Source: Arenibacter algicola (GTDB lineage Bacteria > Bacteroidota > Bacteroidia > Flavobacteriales > Flavobacteriaceae). From it: DNA of 64,000 nt. Shown in pieces: positions 26,776 to 34,393 of this stretch. Made by a program: the position numbers and the translations under genes. The first letter of the stretch is position 1, and every line of letters starts with the position of its first letter. The stretch lies in assembly GCF_000733925.1 (NCBI RefSeq), contig NZ_JPOO01000001.1, positions 496,001 to 560,000 of the forward strand. The letters are read 5' to 3'. Below the pieces are notes generated by a model. That model was not told where the DNA came from and ran no database searches. It saw nothing but the letters and a program-made list of their open reading frames with translations.

Positions 26776-27645
26776 TTATTTTTGGAGCATGGGGAAAAGT
26801 GTCCTGATCTCTTCATCTGTGGGTTGTTTGCCGTACTCACATATTTCAAAACCCTCTATATGTTTAGCGCTGTAAGCTTTGGTCCCGTACCATTTTTCTG
26901 CACATTTCAGGAGATCCTCCTTGGGAGGTTTTGATCTCCAATTGGCCAACATTTCCAATCTGCCCTGATCATCCTTGGGTACCTTGTCCAAATTTCCGGC
27001 TGTCCATGGAAGCCATTCAAAGAATTGTGATTCGTGTGCCGACATGGCATACACCTTTTGATCAAATACAGTATCGATGATCACTGCAATATCAGGTTCG
27101 AACGGGCTGGGTTTTTGAAAACTATCTTCCGAGTAAAGAAAGACTGGATTTTTTTGGAGCGGTGGTACTTCTGGGGCAACATTGGGAACTATTACCATGT
27201 AGGCGGCGTCCTGTACCAGAACCCCTGTATATCGGTGGTCCGGATGGTAATCATTGGGTCTGGGAGCAATGACCACATCGGCATTCCATTTTCTGATTTC
27301 ACGTATCACCTTCAGTCGATTTTCCAAAGTAGGCATTAATTCCCCATCGTGGTTATCCAAAACCGTATATTCTACTCCAAATCTTTGACCAGCTTCCTTG
27401 GCCTCGGCTATCCTTACTTTGGCGAGCTCCCCACCGCCCATGGCATAATGGCCGGCGTCACCATTGGTCAGGGAAACAAATTTTACATTGTGCCCCATCT
27501 TGGCCAGTAAAATTGCCGTACCTCCAGTGTCTATATCGCAATCATCGGGATGTGCGCCAAAAACGATGACGTTTATTTTTTGGTTCTGTGAAAATAATAG
27601 CGTCCAATTTAAAAGGAGGAAACATAGAAGTATGATTTTCTTCAT
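26776..27645 (-). CDS. Secreted PIG-L/LmbE-type deacetylase
   Basis: 290 residues from the ATG at 27645, which begins a signal peptide (MKKIILLCFLLLNWTLLFSQ); an ATG 13 codons upstream is less likely. The zinc motif AHPDD (FGAHPDDCDIDTGGTAILL) and the later HPDHRYTG give the metal ligands of the N-acetylglucosaminyl de-N-acetylase family. Relatives remove acetyl groups from GlcNAc-containing glycans or related small conjugates. The gene converges with the amidohydrolase gene (28 bp between stops) and lies downstream of the cco cluster, but a 141-bp gap suggests a separate unit. Confidence 0.85.
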   Translation of the reverse strand: MKKIILLCFLLLNWTLLFSQNQKINVIVFGAHPDDCDIDTGGTAILLAKMGHNVKFVSLTNGDAGHYAMGGGELAKVRIAEAKEAGQRFGVEYTVLDNHDGELMPTLENRLKVIREIRKWNADVVIAPRPNDYHPDHRYTGVLVQDAAYMVIVPNVAPEVPPLQKNPVFLYSEDSFQKPSPFEPDIAVIIDTVFDQKVYAMSAHESQFFEWLPWTAGNLDKVPKDDQGRLEMLANWRSKPPKEDLLKCAEKWYGTKAYSAKHIEGFEICEYGKQPTDEEIRTLFPMLQK

Positions 27646-27786
27646 AGGAGAATGTTTAAGGTTGGTTGAATAGGCACTATGCAATAAATGGACAGGGAAT
27701 CCTTGCGAAAGCTAAATCCCTATATACTTGAAATTTACATTATTTTTAGCTACACAGCAAGTTTAAAAGGCTGGTGTAATTGAAAA

Positions 27787-28488
27787 TTAATGGCACTCAA
27801 GGGTACTGTCTACAACCTCCATGACAGGTTCGGGCGAAATATAGGGAATACCTAGTCCCATTCCCCTTAATATAAACAGTAATCCTACGAGGATTACGAA
27901 TACCGGGATCAATCGCTGCACTGATTTTTTTGCCGAGCCTTTTAACATACTGCCAAAGTATACGGCAGTGGTCATTAATGGGATAGTGCCTAGTCCAAAT
28001 AGGGCCATGAACAATGCGCCAAGCCATGGGTTGGCAGTAGCAATACTCCCGAAAACGGCCATATATACCAATCCACAGGGCAGTAATCCGTTTAGAAAGC
28101 CAATGGTTAGAAAGGTGTCCGGACTCTTTTTTTGCAATTCCTTCCCAAGTCTACTTTTTATTTTGGTCAAGAAGGAATAAATGGGTTTGGAGAAATTGTA
28201 TTTGCCAAAAGTTTTGTAGGGAATTAGGATGATGACGATCATTAAGACTCCTATAATTATGGAAAGTCTTTGTTGTAGGCCAAAGACATAAAGCCCTTTG
28301 CCTAAAAAGCCAAAAATGAGGCCTATTAGACTGTAGGAGGTAAGCCTGCCTATATGATAAAGAAGGACCTGAAATAGTTTTTTGGCCGGTTTGTTATGAT
28401 CTACAGGCAACATAAAGGCAATAGGACCGCACATTCCAACACAGTGAAAGCTTCCCATTAGACCCAAAATTACGGCAGATAACAACAT
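27787..28488 (-). CDS. SafE/TauE-like membrane protein of the cco cluster
   Basis: 233 residues with about six hydrophobic helices. The N-terminal GLMGSFHCVGMCGPIAFMLP (two Cys and a His in the first helix, a likely Cu-binding C-x3-C) and the matching second-half NGLLPCGLVYMAVFGS are typical of the SafE/UreH-type protein that follows fixH in Bacteroidota cbb3 clusters. There it is thought to help copper handling or oxidase assembly; the role is not proved. It is the last gene of the ccoS-NO-Q-P-G-H operon, 37 bp after ccoH. Confidence 0.8.
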   Translation of the reverse strand: MLLSAVILGLMGSFHCVGMCGPIAFMLPVDHNKPAKKLFQVLLYHIGRLTSYSLIGLIFGFLGKGLYVFGLQQRLSIIIGVLMIVIILIPYKTFGKYNFSKPIYSFLTKIKSRLGKELQKKSPDTFLTIGFLNGLLPCGLVYMAVFGSIATANPWLGALFMALFGLGTIPLMTTAVYFGSMLKGSAKKSVQRLIPVFVILVGLLFILRGMGLGIPYISPEPVMEVVDSTLECH

Positions 28489-28525
28489 AGTTTAAAGGTT
28501 TTGACCCTTTTGATATTTACATTCC

Positions 28526-28984
28526 TTATTTACCTTGGTGATAGGTAATTTTTTTCTTAAACAAATAGGTTTCATCACTGTATTTCCATGATACTTTAAT
28601 GTCCCAGCGACCATCCAACAAACGATTGTCAGGTATGAGCAAATAGTCTTGGGATAGACTTATAGGTAAGTCAAAATCCAAGTGCTTGTTAGATGGTCTG
28701 TAAAGGGACACTGTACCTTTGATGTTTTCTGTAATCAAGTTATTTGGAAAGACCAATTTTATACCTTCATTGGTTGTTTCCAAGCTAAGGTCTACTTCTT
28801 TGGTCCTGGCATTATTTTGTGCATCAATTTCATTTTGATATCCCAATTCAGCTCCATAGTAATTTTCGGTTACCAAATCGTGATTGGCCCTATTGTCCAT
28901 GCTCATTCGAACTACAAAAAATAGAATAAAACTTATAAATCCTATGAAGGCTAGTACAATTCCGGTTCCCCAATTAATTTTCAT
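28526..28984 (-). CDS. ccoH: Cytochrome oxidase assembly protein FixH/CcoH
   Basis: 152 residues: one N-terminal membrane helix (GIVLAFIGFISFILFFVVRMS) and a periplasmic domain with VTENYYGAELGYQNEIDAQNNA, the conserved start of FixH domains. CcoH helps join subunits of the cbb3 oxidase. It lies between ccoG (79 bp) and the SafE-like gene (37 bp), the standard order. Confidence 0.88.
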   Translation of the reverse strand: MKINWGTGIVLAFIGFISFILFFVVRMSMDNRANHDLVTENYYGAELGYQNEIDAQNNARTKEVDLSLETTNEGIKLVFPNNLITENIKGTVSLYRPSNKHLDFDLPISLSQDYLLIPDNRLLDGRWDIKVSWKYSDETYLFKKKITYHQGK

Positions 28985-29063
28985 GGCTTCTTAATTTAGT
29001 TTCGATTTCCTACTGACAGGAAATTCTATTCGTTTTTTAGGTGTTTAACCTGTTTTTTTTAAT

Positions 29064-30482
29064 TTACTTATAGCTTCTGGGAGCTAGAAATCTGGCCGTT
29101 GCCGTTTCAATTAATTTATCCCCACTATAAACTCCAATGTTCAATTTATTCTTGTCGCCTTCCAAAGCCGAATTGTTTATTTCTACAAATAGGGTGCCTT
29201 CCGCCAATCCCTGAGCAGGTACTGTAAATAGTTGATGCCTAACCAGGTTGATGGATCCTTTGTGGGACATTAGTTTAAAGCTTATGTCCGGAATATCCTT
29301 GGTGGTTTTGTTTACCAATTTATACGTATAAACGTTGCTGATAATATTGCCTTCCTTATGTTCATAAAGTTGTCCAGGAAGTCTAAGGATATTTGCTTCC
29401 ACCTCATTCCTTAAAAACAGCATTCCGATCAAGATTCCGGTAAGAATCACAAGCACTGCAGAATAACCTTTTAGTCTGGGTGTAAACTTGAACTTGCTCT
29501 TTTTCTCAATATTGTCTTCGCTGGCATAACGGATAAGTCCCTTGGGTAGGTTTACCTTCTCCATTATGGTGTCGCATTCATCAATACAGGCGGTACAGTT
29601 GACACATTCCAACTGGGTTCCGTTTCTAATGTCTATTCCCGTTGGGCAGACGTTAACACATTGAAAACAATCAATACAGTCGCCATGTCCCAAGGCTTCC
29701 CTATCCTCCCCTTTTCTGAACTTTTTTCTTCCGTTTTCAGCCTCCCCACGTTTATGGTCGTAGGCCACGACTATCGACTTATTGTCCAGTAGTACGCCCT
29801 GCATCCTTCCATAGGGGCAAGCTATGATACATACTTGTTCCCTAAACCAGGCAAACACAAAATAAAACACCCCCGTAAAGATTAAAAGGGAAACCAATGT
29901 ACTTACGTGTTGCAAGGGCCCATCGGTGATATATTCTATCAATCGGTCACTGCCAATTAAATATGCCAAGAATACATTGGCTATTAAAAAGGAAATAATG
30001 AAAAAAACAATCAGTTTAAGGGCGCGTTTCCTGATTTTCTCAGCGTTCCAAGGCTGTTTGCTAAGCCGTATTTGGGCGCCTCGGTCACCATCGATCCAAA
30101 ATTCGATCCTTCTGAATACCATTTCCATGAAAATGGTTTGGGGGCACATCCAGCCACAAAAAATACGGCCAAAGGTGACGGTAAATAAGGCTATGAATAT
30201 TACCCCGATAATCATGGAAATTACAAAAAGATGAAAATCCTGTGGCCAAAAAGGAAACCCAAAAATATTGAAACGCCTTTCCAGTACATTGAACATTAGG
30301 AACTGGTTGCCATTTACTTTTACAAAGGGAGCTAGAAAGAGAAATGCCAAAAGCACATAACTCACATACTTGCGATATTCATAAAACTTGCCACTTGGCT
30401 TTTTTGGATATATCCAAGCCCTTTTCCCCTCCTCATTAATTGTTCCTATGGAGTCCCTAAAATTGTCCTGGTCCTGTGCCAT
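29064..30482 (-). CDS. ccoG: Cytochrome c oxidase accessory protein CcoG (FixG/RdxA), polyferredoxin
   Basis: 472 residues. Four or five membrane helices, with GRIFCGWMCPQTIFMEMVFRRIEFWIDG as the signature of the family. Two [4Fe-4S] motifs follow: CIDCFQCVNVCPTGID and CVNCTACIDECDTI. A periplasmic Ig-like C-terminal domain covers the last 120 residues. CcoG is a Cu(II) reductase in some bacteria and is needed for copper delivery to cbb3 oxidases. Fifth gene of the operon, 66 bp after ccoP. Confidence 0.93.
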   Translation of the reverse strand: MAQDQDNFRDSIGTINEEGKRAWIYPKKPSGKFYEYRKYVSYVLLAFLFLAPFVKVNGNQFLMFNVLERRFNIFGFPFWPQDFHLFVISMIIGVIFIALFTVTFGRIFCGWMCPQTIFMEMVFRRIEFWIDGDRGAQIRLSKQPWNAEKIRKRALKLIVFFIISFLIANVFLAYLIGSDRLIEYITDGPLQHVSTLVSLLIFTGVFYFVFAWFREQVCIIACPYGRMQGVLLDNKSIVVAYDHKRGEAENGRKKFRKGEDREALGHGDCIDCFQCVNVCPTGIDIRNGTQLECVNCTACIDECDTIMEKVNLPKGLIRYASEDNIEKKSKFKFTPRLKGYSAVLVILTGILIGMLFLRNEVEANILRLPGQLYEHKEGNIISNVYTYKLVNKTTKDIPDISFKLMSHKGSINLVRHQLFTVPAQGLAEGTLFVEINNSALEGDKNKLNIGVYSGDKLIETATARFLAPRSYK

Positions 30483-30548
30483 TTCTTTTTTCTACTTTAT
30501 TGTAATTATGGGTAAGCGTAAAATTTTGCTCCTTAAGGTTTTAGGTGT

Positions 30549-31427
30549 TTACTCTTCAGTCCAGATTTCGCCTTCTGCGGCCTTTGGATTGGCAGGTGTC
30601 TTGCCGTTTATTTCCGAAAGAATAAAACTGGCTACCTGGGCTATTTCGGCTGGCTTAAGGGTCTGTTTCCACGCTATCATGCCCTTTCCGTCCCTTCCAC
30701 CTTCTGAAATGGTATGGAAAACGTTTTTTACACCGCCTCCCAAGATCCAATATTCGTCGGTTAGATTTGGTCCAATACCACCACCGCCATCCGGCATGTG
30801 GCAAGCTACACAATTGGCGGTGTATATTGCCCCACCTGCTTTAATATCCGAGGCTTCCGTTAATAGTTCAACCGTGTTGGCGTCAACTAAACCTTTGGCT
30901 GTTTTTTTATACTCTTCTATGGCTATCTTGGCTTCGGCCACTTCCTGTTCATATTCCATGTCCTGGGTGTAGTCATTGAAGACATGGAAACGGGCTAAGT
31001 AAACCACACCGAAAATGATGGTGGCATAGAACATATACACCCACCAAGGTGGTAAGTTGTTGTCCAATTCACGGATTCCGTCATAATTGTGGTCCAGGAT
31101 AATTTCCTTTTCTTCTTCAATAGGTTTGTTTCCGGTGATTTTTTTCCAGAAGGCTTTGCCCCATTTCCACTCCCATTGCTTGGATTTGGACTCCAAATAT
31201 CGCTTTTGCGCTTCGGGGGATAGGGTTTGGAACATTACATTTTCCACTGATTTTAGGATCAATTCAATACCCACCAATATGAACAACACTACCAACATAA
31301 ACACAAGTGTGATAGGGTATTCAATAAATGCGGGTTTGTCCCCGGAGTCAATAAAATACTCCATCAATCCGAAGATTAGGAAAAAGATTAAGGGGACTCT
31401 TATCCACCAAGGTGACATATTTCTCAT
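30549..31427 (-). CDS. ccoP: cbb3 oxidase subunit CcoP, single-haem form
   Basis: 292 residues. Two N-terminal membrane helices, then the CcoP N-domain (ILDHNYDGIRELDNNLPPWWVYMFYATIIFGVVYL), then one cytochrome c domain with ANCVACH and an axial Met in GMIAWKQTL. Classical proteobacterial CcoP carries two haem c sites; only one C-x2-C-H is present here, with no degenerate second. It passes electrons to CcoO/CcoN. Its start overlaps the ccoQ stop by 4 bp (ATGA type). Confidence 0.92.
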   Translation of the reverse strand: MRNMSPWWIRVPLIFFLIFGLMEYFIDSGDKPAFIEYPITLVFMLVVLFILVGIELILKSVENVMFQTLSPEAQKRYLESKSKQWEWKWGKAFWKKITGNKPIEEEKEIILDHNYDGIRELDNNLPPWWVYMFYATIIFGVVYLARFHVFNDYTQDMEYEQEVAEAKIAIEEYKKTAKGLVDANTVELLTEASDIKAGGAIYTANCVACHMPDGGGGIGPNLTDEYWILGGGVKNVFHTISEGGRDGKGMIAWKQTLKPAEIAQVASFILSEINGKTPANPKAAEGEIWTEE

Positions 31428-31618
31428 AACGATTCTTCTTTAGGTTGGTTATCTGTTTCTAATGGTAATTCGCTAACTTCCTTAATATGCTCTTTAGAGG
31501 CGGTAAATACCCACCAGAAAAGAATGGTAAAAAACACAAAGAAGATTAACAGTGATATCATGGGATAGGTGGCAACGCCATCTATACTTTCCATATAACC
31601 TTTTACAAATTTTAGCAT
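31424..31618 (-). CDS. ccoQ: cbb3 oxidase small subunit CcoQ-like
   Basis: 64 residues with one membrane helix (MISLLIFFVFFTILFWWVFTAS) and an acidic C-terminal tail. Position (3 bp after ccoNO, overlapping ccoP by 4 bp), length and topology match CcoQ/FixQ, which stabilises the complex. Confidence 0.8.
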   Translation of the reverse strand: MLKFVKGYMESIDGVATYPMISLLIFFVFFTILFWWVFTASKEHIKEVSELPLETDNQPKEESL

Positions 31619-31621
31619 GAC

Positions 31622-33823
31622 TTATTTGTTTTGTGAAATTATTTCGTCCGTTTCCTTAATTTTTATATCTGTTCCCAGTCGTTGCAGATAGGCTATCATA
31701 GCTACAATTTCCCTGTCCTTCATTTCTATGAATTCTTCCCCGTTTTCAGCAGCATATTTCTTGTCTTCCTCATATCCCTTGGCAAAATCAGGATCGGAGT
31801 ATAGATTTTTTTCTATTTTGGTGGCCTGCTCGTCCATAGATTGTTCGGCATTGGCTATCTCATCATCGGAATAAGGTACTCCCAGGGTAACCATGGTTTC
31901 CATTTTTGACTGAATGTTACTTCTGTCGTGCCTATTGCGTACCAGCCATGAATAGGAAGGCATAATAGATCCGGAAGAGGTACTTTGTGGGTCGTACATA
32001 TGGTTCAAGTGCCAGTTGTCCGAATATTTGCCGCCTACCCTTAAAAGATCGGGTCCGGTACGTTTACTTCCCCAAAGGAAAGGGTGGTCGTACACATACT
32101 CTCCTGCTTTGGAGTACTCGCCATAGCGTTCCACCTCACTTCGGAATGGCCTTACCATTTGGGAGTGACAACCAACACAGCCTTCCCTTATATATAAATC
32201 CCTACCTTCCAATTCCAGAGGGGTATATGGTTTGACACTGGTTATAGTTGGAATGTTCGACTTTACCAAAATAGTGGGAACAATTTGGATTATCCCTCCA
32301 ATTAAGATGGCAATGGTAGCCAAGATGGTCAATTGAATAGGCTTGCGCTCCAACCAAGTATGGAAAGTTTCTCCAGCGGTTCTTTTCTTGGAAACGGTAG
32401 TCAATGCTGCCGCCTCTGCCAATTCATCCTCTACTTTTGTGCCCTGCTTAATGGTAACAACTACGTTATAGATCATGACAATTGCCCCGACGATATACAT
32501 GGTACCACCAATGGCCCTCATCCAGTACATTGGAATAATTTCATTTACGGTCTCCAAAAAGTTACCATAGGCCAGGGTTCCATCTGGGTTGAATTCTTTC
32601 CACATTAAGGCCTGGGTAAAACCGGCAACATACATGGGAAGTGCGTAAAGTATGATTCCTAAGGTGCCGATCCAGAAATGGAAGTTGGCCATGGGAAGGG
32701 AGTGTAATCTGGTCTTGAACATTTTTGGAACCAACCAATAGATCATACCAAAAGTCAGGAATCCGTTCCATGCCAAGGCTCCTACGTGTACGTGTGCAAT
32801 AATCCAATCGCTAAAATGCGCTATGGCGTTTACATTTTTTAGTGAAAGCATCGGACCTTCAAAAGTGGCCATACCGTAACCGGTAATTGCGACTACCATA
32901 AATTTCAAAACAGGGTCGGTCCTTACCTTGTCCCAAGCTCCACGCAAAGTTAGAAGTCCGTTGATCATACCTCCCCAAGATGGAGCAATCAGCATAATGG
33001 AGAATGCCACCCCTAAGTTTTGGGCCCATTCGGGTAAAGTTGAATATAAGAGATGGTGGGGTCCGGCCCAGATATAGATAAATATCAATGACCAAAAGTG
33101 TACAATAGATAATCTATAGGAATATACAGGCCTATTGGCTGCCTTTGGCACAAAGTAGTACATTAATCCCAAGAAAGGTGTGGTAAGGAAGAAGGCAACG
33201 GCGTTGTGCCCGTACCACCACTGTACCAGTGCATCCTGTACCCCGGCGTATACCGAGTAACTTTTAAAAGCGCTAACAGGTAGAGCCAGGCTATTAAAGA
33301 TATGGAGTACCGCCACGGTTACAAATGTGGCCAGGTAGAACCATATGGCTACATACAAATGACGCTGTCTTCTTTTGAACATGGTTCCGATCAGGTTCCA
33401 TCCAAAGGCTACCCAGACTACGGCAATGGCCAAATCTATGGGCCATTCCAATTCTGCATATTCTTTGGATGAGGTGTACCCCAGGGGTAAGGTAATTGCC
33501 GCTGCCACAATAATGGCCTGCCATCCCCAGAAATTGAAATTACTTAATCCATCACTGAACATTCTCGCCTTTAACAAGCGCTGGGTAGAATAATAGACCC
33601 CGGCAAAAATGGCATTACCTACAAAGGCGAAAATAACCGCGTTGGTGTGCAAAGGTCTTAGCCGACCAAAACTCAACCAGGATATTCCATCGGTTAAATT
33701 TGGAAAAAGAAACATGAAGGCAAGCAATAAACCTACCGACATTCCCACAATTCCCCAAAACATAGTTGCATAAAGGAATTTTTTTACGATTTTGTTATCG
33801 TAATAAAACTGTTGTACTTCCAT
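31622..33823 (-). CDS. ccoNO: Fused cbb3 cytochrome c oxidase subunits I and II (CcoN-CcoO)
   Basis: 733 residues. Residues 1 to about 480 are CcoN: twelve helices with haem and CuB ligands in RPLHTNAVIFAFVG, WWYGHNAVAFFLT, AGPHHLLYS and SDWIIAHVHVGALAWNGF. After a linker and one more membrane helix, residues about 520-733 are CcoO, a monohaem cytochrome c with REGCVGCHSQMVRPFRSEVERYGEYS. The fusion is usual in Bacteroidota. The complex reduces O2 with high affinity at the inner membrane and pumps protons. It is flanked by ccoS (2 bp) and ccoQ (3 bp). Confidence 0.96.
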   Translation of the reverse strand: MEVQQFYYDNKIVKKFLYATMFWGIVGMSVGLLLAFMFLFPNLTDGISWLSFGRLRPLHTNAVIFAFVGNAIFAGVYYSTQRLLKARMFSDGLSNFNFWGWQAIIVAAAITLPLGYTSSKEYAELEWPIDLAIAVVWVAFGWNLIGTMFKRRQRHLYVAIWFYLATFVTVAVLHIFNSLALPVSAFKSYSVYAGVQDALVQWWYGHNAVAFFLTTPFLGLMYYFVPKAANRPVYSYRLSIVHFWSLIFIYIWAGPHHLLYSTLPEWAQNLGVAFSIMLIAPSWGGMINGLLTLRGAWDKVRTDPVLKFMVVAITGYGMATFEGPMLSLKNVNAIAHFSDWIIAHVHVGALAWNGFLTFGMIYWLVPKMFKTRLHSLPMANFHFWIGTLGIILYALPMYVAGFTQALMWKEFNPDGTLAYGNFLETVNEIIPMYWMRAIGGTMYIVGAIVMIYNVVVTIKQGTKVEDELAEAAALTTVSKKRTAGETFHTWLERKPIQLTILATIAILIGGIIQIVPTILVKSNIPTITSVKPYTPLELEGRDLYIREGCVGCHSQMVRPFRSEVERYGEYSKAGEYVYDHPFLWGSKRTGPDLLRVGGKYSDNWHLNHMYDPQSTSSGSIMPSYSWLVRNRHDRSNIQSKMETMVTLGVPYSDDEIANAEQSMDEQATKIEKNLYSDPDFAKGYEEDKKYAAENGEEFIEMKDREIVAMIAYLQRLGTDIKIKETDEIISQNK

Positions 33824-33825
33824 AA

Positions 33826-34032
33826 TTACAATTTTTGACTTTCACTTTTTTGGTTAGATATTTCTTCGGTCTTCTCGGGAGCACTTTTTACAAGTTCATC
33901 TTCAAAGAGCATACGAACGGATGGGGTATAGGAATCATCATATTGACCACTCTTGGTAGCAATAATAAAAGCCGCAAAAAAAATGACGGCTACAACAATA
34001 CTCAAAGTCAACAATAAATAAATAACACTCAT
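33826..34032 (-). CDS. ccoS: cbb3 oxidase assembly protein CcoS
   Basis: 68 residues. A single N-terminal helix (SVIYLLLTLSIVVAVIFFAAFIIATKSGQYDD) with the conserved SGQYDD just after it. CcoS is needed for cofactor insertion into CcoN. It is the first gene of the cco operon; its ATG lies about 50 bp after an Fnr-type box. Confidence 0.88.
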   Translation of the reverse strand: MSVIYLLLTLSIVVAVIFFAAFIIATKSGQYDDSYTPSVRMLFEDELVKSAPEKTEEISNQKSESQKL

Positions 34033-34051
34033 ACCTACCTGAATCAGGGCG

Positions 34052-34094
34052 TAAAACTAAACATGGGGGCTGTGGAATAATATGACATTTATCA
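34052..34094 (-). promoter_or_regulatory. Fnr-type box and -7 element of the ccoS-NO-Q-P-G-H promoter
   Basis: On the minus strand the box TGATAAATGTCA (34094-34083) is centred 33 bp before TAGTTTTA (34059-34052), a -7-like element. The box together with its preceding AAAAGC is the same sequence as at 40531-40550 before the second usp gene. Confidence 0.65.
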
Positions 34095-34393
34095 GCTTTT
34101 GATAAAATATTGCAAGTTCTTCTCCCTGAGAACATTTTTAAAGTGCCCTCCTTTCAGATATCCTAATTATTAATCTGAAATGCTCATTCGTAACCATAAA
34201 AAAATAAAGGTTTCAATTAAGATTGTGTAGTCCACTAATAATGGGAATTCATCTAAAATAATGTGTTCCAACCCTTAATAATTCAATTTAATCATGGATT
34301 TATGGGAAAGATTTTTAGTTTTGCCGCTACTTTGTTGAAAATCCGGTAAACCTTAACTGGTTTTTCTACCCTAGGGTGTAATTTTAAATTTTA

